The notes under the pieces: model-generated
Told to the model about the DNA's origin: nothing
Seen by the model: only the letters and a program-made list of their open reading frames with translations
Database searches by the model: none
Shown here: positions 1-12,402 of the stretch, piece after piece
How the letters are laid out: each line of letters begins with the position of its first letter
How positions within the stretch are numbered: the stretch's first letter is position 1
Made by a program: the position numbers and the translations under genes
NCBI GenBank assembly: GCA_032158125.1
Contig: JASKOT010000001.1
Coordinates: 1,240,001 to 1,304,000 of the forward strand
Reading direction: 5' to 3'
DNA from: Papiliotrema nemorosa
Lineage: Eukaryota > Basidiomycota > Tremellomycetes > Tremellales > Rhynchogastremaceae
DNA: 64,000 nucleotides

Positions 1-3
1 TGC

Positions 4-1409
4 TCAGCACCAATGCCAGATTTGCCGATCGATCAACTCGGCTGGTTCCTGCTCGGGTCCATACCAGGCCACACCCAACAAATGCCCATTCATCTCCTTC
101 CTCGATCCGACCTTCACATTCCTTTCCGGGACCTCTTTCCACGCTCTGACCAGTTGATCATCCTCTTTCAGACCCCAGATCCAGCCTTGCTTCCTACCTG
201 CCTCTTTTGCCGCATGATCGAGCATACCCAGCAGACTTGGCAGATGTTCCGGTCGAAGGTTGGTGATGTGCGTGACGAGCAGTCTTCCCCCTACGTGCTC
301 GTTATATGCAGTGAAGAGGACAATCGTGTCTGTCCCATCCTCGTTGTGCATCTTGACACCGAGCGGAGGGGGTGATAAAGGTCGAACGGAGCCTAACCAT
401 GGTCCACGGGTGGCTAACCAGGTGAGAACTCCCGGACTCGAAGGATCGCACTGCCAAAATGACTTGTGCGCTTCCGCCCCTACTTTCTCCAATTGACCCC
501 TGACTCTTTCCGTGATTTCCGACCGGACAGCCGGGAGCTGCTCTTCGGTAATCCAATCCCATGATGTCGCATCTGAGCTTGAAGAGATAGCAGCGCTCGA
601 ATCGGAAGGCAAGATATCCCAGACGAGCTCCGTATTCTCCTCCAAGCGGACTTTCCATCCAGGTCTCGAAAGACCTATCGTACATTTCTCGTAGAATTTG
701 TATCCGACATCACTGAACAGAATCGACGCGATCCCATTGCCCAGATTCCGTCGTTTCATCTCTGTCGGATCACTGAGAACAGGCGGTAGGGCTCCCCATT
801 GAGCAGGGAAAGGAGGGAGATGGATCGGTTCAGCCAAGACGTAATGTAGCAGTCTGAGGAGATGAGTAGCGAGCCCTTGACCTGGTGAGTCAGAGGGGCA
901 AAAGATGTCAATGCGATTGGGGAGAGGGACTCACGGAGGTGGTTGGGCGAAGTCACCACGGACGCGATAGCGTACATCCAGGCATCTTCCACCTTGGTCT
1001 GCCCTTGACGTCGAATCAGGGCATTTCGTTGATACCTTTTGATCAGCCCCGCACGACACACAGTAACCATTCATACACCTCGCAACCAGCGTAAACCTCC
1101 CCGAGCAAATCATCCCGTCTGACCAGTACCCTACTATGAGCGTTTCCCAATCTCGAGGTTTGGTGACAAACCAAACTTCATGTCGACCATCCTTGCCCCA
1201 ATCGCAGTCGTTGTGTTCTTTCAGCGTCCCACCCAAGAATTGCTAAACATCAACTTAAACTCCCATCTGATGCGATGATAGTCATTGCTCACCTCAAAAG
1301 GCTTGTCATGATGCCAATGGATGAAGGCGATCTTTGCATGCTGTTCGAGTTGTCCCTGGGTGGCAGGAACGATGGTGTACTCGCTGAGGTCGGTCGCTCC
1401 GACAGCCAT
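4..1409 (-). CDS. LYC1: LYC1-like lysine N-acetyltransferase
   Basis: The spliced product of about 415 residues resembles the fungal LYC1 family, GNAT-type enzymes that acetylate lysine with acetyl-CoA as the first step of lysine catabolism in Yarrowia. I place four exons. The N-terminus carries the family-like opening DLSEYTIVPAT. Three introns use gtgagc/cag-type borders, and the second and third rebuild a continuous core reading YAIASVVTSPNHLR then QGLATHLLRLLHYVLAEP, which is the acetyl-CoA-binding part of a GNAT fold. The 277-residue last exon is uninterrupted and ends IWHWC at a stop only three bases inside the window, so the gene is complete. Start is the only ATG heading the conserved opening. 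Substrate is inferred from family only; another small-molecule acetyltransferase remains possible. Confidence 0.75.
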
Positions 1410-1665
1410 GCTGCATCAAAAGGAACGGAGCTGATAAAGCTGCCCAGATTTGTATCAGATGTCAAGTGAACAGTAACGGTGTATCTGATGCATGTCGTGT
1501 CACACTGCCCGAGTCATCATGAGGATGAGTCGGATGAACAACACTGTCCATCGAAGAACCGGATCCGACATTCTCGGCATACACAAAGTACGAGAGAGGT
1601 GTGGAAGCATCACTCAGTCACGTCCTTTCCTCGTACTGTGCACCGACCGATCAGCCTCAAAGTCC

Positions 1666-4117
1666 CTAGGCCATCCCTTCTTCCCTCCGCAATGCTTCAC
1701 CAAGCTTTACATACTCCTCGAGACATTCAGGATTCCTCAATGTGGCGGGATTGATGGCGCTAATCGGAGCGCCATTGATCACTTTTCTGATCGGTACTGA
1801 TCGTCAGCTCCCCTGACTCAATGGGATGGCGTGGAATCACCTTCGACCCGTTTACCGGTCAGAGTGACCGGTACATCGGACACTCTCAGTACCTTCGCTG
1901 GGACATGTCTAGCACTTCTGGCGAGCCTAATGGCCGTTTTGACCCGTTTGATCAACGTTTCGTCCAGCTCGACCTCCTCGCGAAGCTTGATGAACAAGAT
2001 GACCTTTTCGTCGGTCCCGCCTTCGATGGATAAGCCAATTACGAGGGTCTCTTCAAGTCCTTGTGAGTGAAACTCGTCGTTATCGAGTACCGAGTATATG
2101 TCCGTTGGGCCAAATCGAATCCCACCTGGGTTGAGGACACCATCGGATCGACCAAGCATGATAACTCCACCTCCATCCCCACTCTGAGACGAGGTGATCT
2201 GCACGCTTTCCGTCAGTCATCGACGTTTGAGGCATATTGAAAGGGACCAACTAATCGCCGTGGACTGATTGTCAGCATAATCCCACGGTCCAACACGCCA
2301 GTCCCGTACTCACACCACGTCCCCTTGTCATCCTTGAAATAGCTATCCAAGAACCTCTCTTGCGCATTCCTGACATCTTGTTCCGGGAAGTCATACCCCT
2401 GTAATGGCCAAAATCCCAACGGCTCGATCGGGAACGCCTGCCGACAGACCAACTCCCCCGGGACACCCGCTTCACCCGCATCCACATCCAATGCACTAGG
2501 TTCAGCTAGAGACTGATGGTGAACAGATCCCAAGGTGATACTCACAAGCCGAGCATTCTAGACTGTATTTCCCCTCTATACACTGGCAAACTCGTATTTC
2601 TCCCGGCGAAGACACTGCATATATCCGATCCACCCGTGATGCTACCTACCAATACGTCCTTTTTCACCTTTTCATACACAAAGTCGAAGAGGCCAGGCGC
2701 AAGGGGAGATCCCGTCGATAATATCTGCCGTAGCGTAGAGAGCTTATGTTTCTCCTTGACGTCGGGATAGACTTTAGATATCTGTTCGATCCATTTCGCA
2801 GAGGTTCCGAGGATCGTTATTCCCAGTTCATCTACCATCTCCCATAGCGCTTCGGGACGTTTGAGAGGCGAACCTTCGTATAGCACTATAGTGGCTCCTG
2901 TAGCCAGACCAGAGACCAAATACTGGAACATCATCCAACCTCTACTCATCAGCGCTCGACAAAGTGGCCCTCGATATGGTCAAGCAATGGAACAGAGGAA
3001 ACGCACGGTGTGGTGTAGTAAAAGTAGACATCACCCCGGCTCATATCTCCAGCCAAATGGTGTTCCCGCAACGAATCAATCAACATACCTCCGGCTCGAT
3101 GCACAATCGCTTTAGGCTTTCCAGTCGTCCCGGACGAGAACAAGATCCAGATTGGATCGTTGAACCCGATTCGCTCGTAGACTGGTCCCGCATCCGAAGC
3201 ATCTCCTATAAACTCGTCCCATACTGTCGTTCCGTGCAGATCCGAGGGGAGAGGTACGATGTCGAAAGGCAGATGAGGGATGATTATGGTATGTGAAGGA
3301 GGCGAAGTAAGGGTCGACAGCAGCTTTGGCAGTAAAGGCAGGAGAGGTCGAGGCGAACCGGCATAGACCACTGCATTGGTGACGAATAGTAGCTTTGGGC
3401 GTATCTAGGATCAGCTTTACTCTCCGCTTCGACCTGGTACGTGTAATCTCCAGGCTCCAGAGCTCACGGAAGGAGAGGCTGGCAGGGATAAGATGGACTC
3501 ACCTGCTCTAAGCGTTCGATGACCCCATCAACCCCAAAGTCCGCTGCGGCAGAAGAGAATACCCCTCCCAAACTCGTCGTAGCAAGCAAGACCACCACGC
3601 TCCCCAGACAATTCCCACCGTACCATGCCACTCTATCCCCTTTCCCCAGCCCTACATCTCTCATAGACCTCTGTAAAGCCCCAACGAGGCGCAACAACTC
3701 TTTACCCGTCACTTTGACCGGACTAGGCGAGTATACCGAACAAGGCTCCGACGTTTGAATAATCACCATGTCGTCCGGGTGAGAAGTTGCGTGACGGAGT
3801 TGGTTCTCTGCCCAATTGAGTCGGGCGTCTGTGAACCAGAGTGGGTTGTCCCTTGGCGTTGCGGATTCGTCGACGTACGGCGGTGATCCTTTGTGGCCTA
3901 TGACTTGTTCATAATCCCATACCTCTGACCAGAAATCCGACCTGTGAGAGATCGACCAGTGCCATAAGTCCTCGTATGTCTTCAGGGACAGATTGTACTT
4001 CTCGTTGATGAGATTGCGGAAAAGTGTCGTTTGAGCTGCTTCGGGATCCGAGGGTGTCCAAAGGGGTGCAGCTTGGCCAGCTTCGCTCGAGCCGTTTCCA
4101 TTGACTGATTTAGACAT
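1666..4117 (-). CDS. acetoacetyl-CoA synthetase (acetoacetate-CoA ligase)
   Basis: This ANL-superfamily enzyme activates acetoacetate with ATP and CoA in the cytosol, returning ketone carbon to sterol or lipid synthesis. The N-terminal segment reads LFRNLINEKYNLSLKTYEDL and WSISHRSDFW, typical of acetoacetate-CoA ligase rather than acetyl-CoA synthetase. The AMP-binding P-loop is WILFSSGTTGKPKAIVH. Next come the GWMMFQYLVSGLATGATIVLYEG block and the SITGGSDICSVF region, where the family has its adenylate-contact motif. The last intron (donor after KRVE) joins VPIRKVINGAPISAINPATL, which contains the C-terminal catalytic lysine region, so the true stop lies at 1666 and not at the earlier in-frame TGA near 1818. 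At least six short introns are present. Length of about 690 residues is normal for the family. Confidence 0.9.
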
Positions 4118-4461
4118 TGTGCGAGGGAATGAATTGCAGAGAGAGAACGCTGACGTTTGTCCCGTTCTGCTCGCTCTGTGCTATATAGCAAAGTACTCAA
4201 CAGGAATGAGCGCTGTTCATGGGAGGGGGGAGGTGTGCACCCCGGGTATCATCAATAGGCGCCGGCCGGATCATCAACGACAATACTTCCCGACGTTCAC
4301 ACCTTACCCCTGCTCGCATCAAACCATTCCATGCATTGTTCGAGTCATTCTAGACATGGTCACTATCAAAAGAGTATGAGAAGGAGAAGAAGTTGCAGGT
4401 TCCTTATAACTGTGCAGGGGAATGAACAAAACCCTTTCGCCATCCATCTAGCCATTCAACC
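4118..4461. promoter_or_regulatory. intergenic: promoter side of acetoacetyl-CoA synthetase
   Basis: This 344-base gap lies between the start of the acetoacetyl-CoA synthetase gene and the stop of the next minus-strand gene. It must hold the promoter of the former and the 3' end signals of the latter. I see no TATA box, repeat or RNA gene that I can defend. Confidence 0.4.
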
Positions 4462-7400
4462 TTACAGCTCATCCGGTTCAGGATCCCATTGAGACCCCAC
4501 GCTGTACGCCGAGTACAGCGATCCATCTTCCGCAAACTCGCTGGGCGTGTTGATGTGTTCATCAAAGTAGTGTTTGGCAACCGATCGGGGTGCTTTACAT
4601 CAGCTCAATCGGGAAGTTGTCTGCGAAAGCGCTCACTCTTCGGCGTCTTGGGCAATCGGCAGAACTCTCCGGTCTGCATGATACTCCAAGCAACCAGACC
4701 GGTCCATCCACACTGATGAGATGCCCCCAGTCCACGTCCGTCATTACCATGGAAGAACTATCTCGTCAGTCTATACAACGGAGATGGACCACAAGACTGA
4801 CCTCGTAGAAATGGACGTAATCCCTGAAATGCGGATCTCGGTTCAGTTTCGGGTTACCACCGTTGACGGCCCGTCGACCAGCTTCGTCTCGGCTGAAAAT
4901 GTGGATAATACGATGCTGAATCTCCTCGGCAACGGCAGCAAGGTTCATGTACTGGACGTCAGCATCAACACCTCGGTCTGAGGGGTACTCACGTCTCCTG
5001 ATCCAGTCGGGCATTCCACTTGCAATGCGTCACCGTAGTATTGGTGGAATCTTTGCAGACTGCGCCATTAGCTTACTGCGCTGACTGTATAGCTGAAAAC
5101 CGACCTCTCAATGAGCAAGAAATTGACGGCAAGCCAAATTGGTCCTCTCCAGTTAGAATTTCCTCCGAACATGCCCGACCGGGAGTCTCCTGGCCAGTAT
5201 CCGACACCAAACTCTTCTCCATTGACGTTCATGGTATAAGGATGGTCGTTGTGATACAGCGATAATCTGCAACATCAGACTTCCTCCGCCACGCAGTGTG
5301 TTACACTTACGATCGGATACCAAATTCGGACAAAAATTCATTCTCGTCCAACATCTTTTCGAGAATCTTGACGAGTCGCTCCTTGGAAGCGAGCGCAAGC
5401 AATTTTCGGTCACCTCGTCCTCCCTCTGACTAGTCAGTTGCGCTTTAGACTGGATAATCAAGGAACTGACCTTTGATGTTGGCGATGTTTCTGCCCGAGA
5501 TATCCGTCCTATTTTCAATGAACCAGTCCATTCGCTTCTTGAAACCAGGGAATCGCTTGATGACCGAAGGCTCCAACACGAGCGTAGCGTATAGAGGCAT
5601 CAAACCGACCATACTTCGCACAGGCATCTGCTGAGCGTGTCCGAAACCCCATCGGATGGCATCGTAGTAGAAGCCGTCTTGCTCGTTCCACAAGGAAAGA
5701 TGCTCGTCGTTTCCGGCCTCGTATGTCATGGCATCCGAAATGAACAAGAAATGCTCAAAGAACTTCGAGGCAATATCCTCGTAGGTCGGGTTGTGCTTGG
5801 CCAACTCGAGGGCGATACTCAACCTGAAAGGTCAGCTGAATTCGCTCGCACGCGGGCTAAGGGCAATTCACATGTTGAGACAGAAGAAGGCCATCCACGA
5901 TGTTCCGTCCGCCTGCCTCAAGCTTCCACCGGTGGGTAGGGCCTCCGACCGGTTGAAAACACCAATATTATCCATTCCCAAGAATCCACCTTCGAACACA
6001 TTGTTTCCTTCTGAATCCTTCCTGTTCACCCACCTAGACATCAGCCACTGTACACCTTTCGCCGTTTCGAACACCTACCAGGTGAAGTTCAAGAGCAACT
6101 TCTGGAAGACTCGCTCGAGGAAGTCCAGATCTTCGCGACCAAAGAACTTCCGCTCAATCTTGAACACTCGGAATGTGGCCCAAGCGTGGACGGGAGGGTT
6201 AACATCCGAGAAGTTCCACTCGTATGCAGGCAGAGCTCCATCAGGCTTCATGTACCATTCTCGAGTCATCAGGTCGAGTTGTTTTTTGGCGAAAGATGGG
6301 TCTATCATGGCGAGCGGAATGCAGTGGAAGGCGGTGTCCCAACTGTTATTTAGTGGACCGAACGAGCTCATGGAAGAGAAGCTTACGTAGCGAACCAGGG
6401 ATACTCCCACTTGTCAGGCATCGACAGGATGTCGTTGATGTACATGTGTTTCCATTCCTGTCGATCAACTTGGACTCGAGAGAAAGTTGGTGACTAACCC
6501 TATTCCTGACCCATTTTCGCTCGGGAGGTGGTGGAGGCTGACCTGGATCTCCGTCCATCCACTCTTTCTGGATATATTGATAGTACTGCTTGTTCCTGCC
6601 GTGTTAGCAACAGCTCTACCGGGCAGATCGACGCTACCTACCACATCATACCACTCAGAGCCTGCCTCATGACGTTTCTCAGATCGTCCGACAACGCGCC
6701 TCGAGCGATCCTCTCGTAGAACTCATCGGCGTCAACTCGTCGATCTTCAATAGTGTCGTCGAACAGCTCCTCGTCAAGAATGCTGGGATCCTCCTCTGGT
6801 GTGTTGGGCGTCATCTTTAGTCGGACTACCACACATCCACCCTTCCCTGGAACAGCGTTGAAGACGTAGTGGGCTCCAGCCTTGGTTCCAGTCTTGTCGG
6901 GGTTGACGAATTGTCGCCCACCGTGGCCGCTGACTGGTCGTGGGGGAGGAGGGACTACGTGCTCTTTATCGACCGGTCCATCGCCATTGGCGTCCCCATC
7001 CGTCTCCTCGTCCTCGACCGCTTCCTCGGTTTCCTCTGTGGGAATGTCGCTACCTGGAAGGCGAGGAGATTTCTTGGTCGTTTCCGGCGATCCAGGAGCA
7101 CTGGACTTTTGCATAGGCAACGCGCCTGATGAGCTTCGTTCTGGTTCCGGCTCCTTAGGTCGATGCGAGGGGATGATGTGATCATGGAAAGCATCCTTGA
7201 CGTAGGGAGTCCTGTTCTTGCCGTTGTACAATCGCTATGAGAGTCAGCAAGCTTTGTCCAAGTATCAGACAAGAGACTCACCTCGTAGTTGGTCTCATTG
7301 TCGCAGAATAGCAGGTCGGGGACGATGCTAGGCCCGTCGACGAGTACGACGCCACCCTTGGCAGGTGCCGCAGGAGCAGGCGAAGGCGTACAATACAGTC

Positions 7401-8855
7401 GCGTAGTGCCCAGCTTCTCCTCTTGAGCAATGATCACACCGTCGGACTCCTGTCGAACAGTTGGCATGTTCTTGGGAAGTTCTTTAGGCCATGACCAGGT
7501 ATTTCGGAAGAAGAGTTGGGGAATGATGTGAAGATCAGCCGGATCGGGACCTCGATTGTATGCCGTGATTCGGATCGACATGGCGTTTGCGTTTTCCTCG
7601 TCTTTGGCGTACTGGTCATCAGTAATCAAGTCAGATACTAGTGGGTCAGACTCACCTCGACAAAGATGTCCCAGTATCGGTCCTCGTCGAAAAGCTCAGT
7701 GTCCATGAGCTCAAACTCGGTGACATCTCGGCTTCGATTCTGATTTTCCTCTCGCAATTGGGCATAAGGGTATTCGCCTTGAGGGTATTTGTAGAGGAAT
7801 TTCATGTACGAGTGAGTTGGGGTCGAGTCGAGGTAGTAGTAAATTTCCTTGACGTCCTCTCCGTGGTTACCTGCAGATCAGCCGCCGTTCAAATGATCAT
7901 TATTATGTGCAACACACCTTGACCTCCGTTCAAACCGTACAGCCGCTCTTTGAGGATGGGATCTTTTCCATTCCATAATCCAAGAGTGAAACAGATTCTT
8001 TGATGATTATCACTGAATCGTCAGCACATGTCTCGGATCGGATTAATCGACTGACGAGATACCGGCGATACCGTCTTCTCCCCATCGATAAGCCCTACTC
8101 TTTGCCATCTCGAAGGGGAACGAGTTCCACGCATCACCATTGGCCGAGTAATCCTCTCGCACAGTACCCTAAAAATTTAGCTCGTTGTCATATGCTGATC
8201 CAAAAGCCTACCCATTGACGCTCGGACACGTAAGGTCCCCATCGTTTCCAGTGAGTCTCGTATCGGTCTGACTGATCGAGTCTGTATTCTTCGACTGAGC
8301 GGTATCGCGGGCCCAGACTCCTGATGAGTCGATCTCGGAGGGACTAGGTATAAGCTGTTGGAAGGCAAACGGATTGCAGCAGCTTACAGGACCTTCTGTA
8401 GCAGGGTTTCGAGGGGTGTCAGTGTCGCTGCTAGCAGTAGCGGTATTGGGGTTCGCTGTACTTTTAGTACCACTATCCAGTGCCAGAGGAGACATACGCG
8501 ACTGGTTTTCTGGTGCAGAAGGCTGAGCGTCTTGCTGCAGAGAGGGTCTCTTAGGTAGACTGCTGTTAGAGCCGTAATGGGGTTGAATGATCTGCGGAAG
8601 TCTGACGCTTACTTTTCCTTTTCCCTCTTTTCGGTCGAAGACCCAGCTGGCGGAGGAGGAATGTTGATCTTCAACGCTTCCTGAGGGACAGGGGTAGAAG
8701 CTCCCGAACCAGGGGACGAATCGCCTTCTGTCGCGTTAGCCTCTCTTTGAAGGGTGGTCTGACATAATTCGATGAGAGGATGGACAGAAAGGTAGCTCAC
8801 CGGCTGTAGCCTGAGCGCCGAACAGCTTTGATTGTAGCTTCTTGGCTGCGGACAT
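4462..8855 (-). CDS. large GH63 / MGH1-like glycoside hydrolase
   Basis: Joining about twelve exons gives a protein of more than 1,000 residues resembling the fungal GH63-like, mannosylglycerate-hydrolase (MGH1)-type (alpha/alpha)6 family. Family-like blocks in order are [60 protein letters not shown] sequence ([17 protein letters not shown] is seen), [32 protein letters not shown] and [20 protein letters not shown]. The paired acidic residues of the catalytic barrel probably lie in the DTAFHC/EWNFSD region. The N-terminus ([18 protein letters not shown]) has no signal peptide, so a cytosolic location is inferred. A low-complexity acidic, proline-rich insertion sits near 6950-7140 inside the fold. 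The last intron (gtgagcg...taaag) leads to a short exon ending WDPEPDEL. Substrate is unknown; glucosyl- or mannosyl-glycerate-like sugars are possible. Confidence 0.8.
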
Positions 8856-9539
8856 GGTTCGTCTACCGGATCTTCAAGTGAGTTCCGAAGAAGTCGCGAA
8901 GAGGTCGGAAGGGTGGGAAGAAGAAAGGAAGGTAGGGCGGAAGCTGGATTTTGGGTGAGGGAACGAGGTATGCGGGATATTCTCCAGGTCTGGCCTGTCT
9001 TGTCGCACCTGGCCTGTTGGAGGTATTGGGTATCTGGGATGGAGATGGTCGAGATGGGGATTGAGAAAGAGAATGGTATTCGACGACCAATGCGACGAGG
9101 TTGAGGGGGAAAGGGGGAAAAGTGCTCGTACAGTGACGATGAGGGCGGACCCGAGGACCCTGAGCGGTGGCCGCCACCTGACGACATGGCCCATTCCCAC
9201 CAAGAGGGAAAATGACAACAATCCAGTCGACAACGCATGCATGCATGGATACAGACAGAGGGATACCTTGCACAAGGTCATCAGCTTGCGTGTACAGCAT
9301 CCAGTCAAAGTCAACCCTATCTAGCAGGGAAGAGTGTCGCGGGGTGGGTATGTCACCCAGTTCGCGCGACACCAGGGTGCCTTTTTTCATTGGGGTCCCT
9401 CGGGACGCATGCAAGCGAAGCAGCAGATCGATCCCATACCAAGGATCAACCAGGGAGATCGTACTCGAGTACAACTAGTGCATGCATGTCCAAGCAGTAT
9501 ATCCTCTCATCCGTATGCAGGGGATCAATAACTCTATAC
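8856..9539. promoter_or_regulatory. intergenic: upstream of the GH63-like gene
   Basis: This gap lies between two minus-strand genes and should hold the GH63-like promoter. The stretch 8900-9120 is purine-rich on the plus strand (pyrimidine-rich on the coding strand), as in many tremellomycete 5' regions. Its long open frames are Ser/Pro-rich low-complexity frames without a recognisable domain, so I do not call a gene. Two GCATGC-type self-complementary runs occur at 9235-9248 and 9480-9488. Confidence 0.4.
9235..9248. repeat. GCATGCATGCATGG palindromic run
   Basis: Overlapping GCATGC/ATGCAT palindromes lie in the gap between two minus-strand genes, and a shorter copy (GCATGCATG) is at 9480-9488. 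They could be transcription factor sites or chance microsatellite sequence. No function is claimed. Confidence 0.5.
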
Positions 9540-11118
9540 TCACTTCCAGATATTCGCAAAAGGATCGACCTCTTCCTTCTTCTGCGGTTGTCCAAACCCA
9601 CCCAATCCTCCGAGACCTCCACCGTTGCTAGCCCCCGCATTCGCCCCAAAGGCCCACGGGTCACTCGTCGCACCCCAGACGTTGCCCAACTGCATCGATT
9701 GAGGTGGTTGCTGCTGCTGCTGTTGTGTTTGCTGCTGATACTGTGACTGGTACGAGGTCGGTGCCGACTGTTGAGGTTGAGGTTGAGTAGGGGCTCCCCA
9801 TGCATTTTGATCGGCCTGCATGCCTCCCCATCCACCTCCTATCGGGGCCTGATTGTGTTGTTGCTGGACTGGGGGTGCCGAGCTGGTGACACCACCTCCC
9901 CACGATGCATACGCATTCTGTGCCTGGACAGGCGGAGGAGGTGAGAAGAAGGACTGTGTTGGATGTGCGGTCGAGGGTGAAGGAGTCGAGAAGAGGGACA
10001 TGATGTCTGCTTTCGCGGTTTGAGGCTTTTGAGCCTGAGGTGTTGGCGCTCTGAAGTCAAGGTCGAAGATGTTGGATGGCTTTGGCGCGGATGGGGTGGG
10101 TCCAGGAGCAGCAGATGCAGTAGTGGCTTGGGTTGGCTCAGCAAGCGCCTGAGTGGGAGCAGCGGTGGGTGCAGCTGCCGCGGCCGCAGGTGCAGGAGCT
10201 GGTGTGGGCTCGTCACCACCCATCAGGTCAAGTAGAGGCGCAGCTGCAGGAGCTGGCGCAGAGGTGGCTTTAGGTGGTGCAGCAGTACGCGAGAGAAGGG
10301 GGTGGACGGATCGACCGGCAGCCGCAGGCGGCGGGGCAGTCGAAGTAGGGGTAGGTCGCGATGATGTCTCGGCAGGTGCCTTTTAATCAGCCAGACCCGA
10401 GGGTGATATGCAGACGGCAGGACGTACAGGTTGACTATACCCTGGACCATTCTCGAGCACGGACGGATCAGAAGGGGGCGGACCTTCCATAGCCCATCGT
10501 CTACTCTCGTATTTTGACCGAATGAAGGATTCAATTTTGCTTTCCATCAGCTCAAGCTCGTCAGAAATCTAGCTAGCTTACTGTTCTGGAGGCACATGTC
10601 CCGCCTTGAGATGTTTCTCCCAGTAAAGATTCGCCCTTCTATTCCCCCATTTCTGTATATTCTAACTGTCAGCTACTTTCATACACAATGAAACGGTAGC
10701 TTACCTCCATCTGCTCCGGTGTCCACATATCCAGATCGATACTCTTCACTGAATTGTAAATCCTTGGCGCTTACATTTGTGCTTAGAGCTCACCTTTGGA
10801 GATGTGTGTCCCCATGGATCGGTGTATACCCGAACATCGGATGCACAGATAAACACCCCTGGCCGTATTAGCTCTTGATCGCAACGATTCGTGTAGCTTA
10901 CAAATTCCATGACGCCCATCTGGCATCTACACAGTCAGCTCATGATCTGTATGTCTGTGCAGCTCACCATTCTTCCGACAATCAGCGCATGCCTTATTAT
11001 CAGGCTGCTTCACCAGATCCCGAAGGATTCGAGCGTGCCGATCTGTTGTAGCTTTGTCTGTACGAGTCAGCAGAGCTTTGTTGTACAGACTTTGACGTTG
11101 CTCACCTTGCCTCGACAT
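9540..11118 (-). CDS. ArfGAP zinc-finger protein (SMAP/AGE2-like)
   Basis: The N-terminal ArfGAP domain is assembled from several very short exons: LVKQPDNKACADCRKN, then [20 protein letters not shown], then SMGTHISKVKS. This gives the CX2CX16CX2C zinc finger and the invariant arginine of the catalytic loop (CSGIHRSMG). Such proteins stimulate GTP hydrolysis on Arf at Golgi or endosomal membranes. The rest (about 330 residues, one long exon from 10223 plus an upstream piece) is Pro/Ala/Gln-rich. It carries FDLDF and NPF-free low-complexity repeats, with a polyglutamine-like segment near 9700-9790. The product ends DPFANIWK. The terminating TGA sits within AAGTGAGTAT, so an alternative spliced end cannot be excluded. 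Confidence 0.85.
9700..9795 (-). repeat. CAG/CAA-rich polyglutamine tract in the ArfGAP
   Basis: The coding strand has dense CAG/CAA codons giving runs such as QQTQQQQQQPP. The tract lies in the disordered tail, away from the zinc finger, and is likely to vary in length between strains. Confidence 0.7.
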
Positions 11119-11325
11119 GTTGGGCCACTCGCTGATTGTATGAGAGTGTATTGTAGTTGAGCTGGAACAGGGCGCGTAATTGGCGAAGGGATCGACTAGG
11201 CGCGTGACACGTCTATGCTTCAATGACGCGCCTACTGCCCTCCTCATCTCAGTGCCGACTTTGAACAGGTTATCGGCACTATGAAGGCAAGCAGGGATGT
11301 TATATGCATACAAACAAAGAAGAAT

Positions 11326-12402
11326 TTATGCGCTACGCTTCAACAATACAGCCGTGGCAGCTCGTAAGCTTTCAATCTCCTCTTCGTCTGGATCCCCAAC
11401 TCCCGCCCAGCGTATCTTGCAATTCTTGTCCACTAGATATACGTATCCTACAATACGATTCTCTATTCCCATAGGTTGAATGACCTGGTATCAGCGTCTA
11501 TCACCGAAGATGTTGTGGACTCACATCTAACGTTGACCATTCCCCGCGTGCCAACAGGTAGTTTGACCATTCATTTCGCGGTATCTGACGTTTCAAAGCC
11601 GAGGTGAAGAACGATAGCAGAGTAGCCTTGAGGGGATTGGCTTGGTGATTTATCTTCATGTCAACAGTGTCCATAGGGATTCTAGAAACATGAACACATA
11701 CCCTGACGTTGTTGAACATATCGTTGTCTTTCTGGTCCTCTACCGTGGGCCTGGTGAATGCTTCTGCATGTTCCTGATCATCAATTCATGCACGCACGCT
11801 CCCCGAGCAGAACTCACCTCTGATAGTCTCGTACTCATTATCGATACAAGACTGACTTTCCCCTTGAACATATCTGTCGTATTGGTCTTTTCGCCGTCAA
11901 GTGTCTTGCCCGCAATATTTGGAAACCACAAGGCTTTCTGCGTCGTCAGCATAATGCATACTTCGATCAGGCACATACATCTTCCTTGATAAGAACTTTT
12001 GGAGCTAGCCACGCTTTGCCTTCGTTGCCCTTTCTAGCTCTATTGTAATCGTGAAAGTAACCATGGCTCGCTTCTTTCATCCTGCAAGTCAGCCGTACCC
12101 TCACCGAATGTCGCAAGTACGCACAAGACCTTCCGCTCGGCTTTAGATCGGTCTCTGTCGTATAGACTCTCGCTCTCTTTCACATATGTCTTGGATGAAG
12201 ACACTGGCGGTATATCTATCCCCAATGGCCTAGGTAGCTGAGGGACGACCCAAGAGCTGGATTCGGCATCATTGTCATTCGTGACCTGCGTCGAGGTAGA
12301 TTTAGCTCTCGCCGCGAGGTAGTTCACAGGTAAACTGGTTATCCTGTAAGAGGTAGATGCCTCTAATGCTCGGAATGCCGTCGCCCTTGTCGTCGTCCTC
12401 AT
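11326..12402 (-). CDS. ATP10: ATP10-like mitochondrial ATP synthase assembly factor
   Basis: Spliced exons rebuild an Atp10 family protein, a matrix factor needed to assemble the Fo sector of ATP synthase. The N-terminus is a Ser/Thr/Arg-rich presequence (MRTTTRATAFRALEASTSYR), followed by the family block HGYFHDYNRARKGNEGKAWL. Next comes KALWFPNIAGKTL, then FKGKVSLVSIMSTRLSE with a thioredoxin-like strand pattern. The last exon holds the highly typical IVGYVYLVDKNCKIRWAGVG, ending at TAA. An intron (gtgcgtact...cttgcag) restores the frame between AERKVL and MKEASHGYF. About 300 residues is normal. Together with MPP alpha, uL22m and DNAJC11 it is one of several mitochondrial genes here, though they are not adjacent. 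Confidence 0.88.

Noticed and set aside
1818..2204. Acetoacetyl-CoA synthetase ending at the TGA at 1818
   Set aside because: It would lose the conserved C-terminal block. A GT-AG intron immediately before restores VPIRKVINGAPISAINPA and extends the gene to 1666.
8863..9474. 203- and 209-codon minus-strand frames upstream of the GH63-like gene
   Set aside because: Ser/Pro-rich translation of a pyrimidine-rich promoter or leader; overlapping frames are equally open and no splice join or domain is visible.
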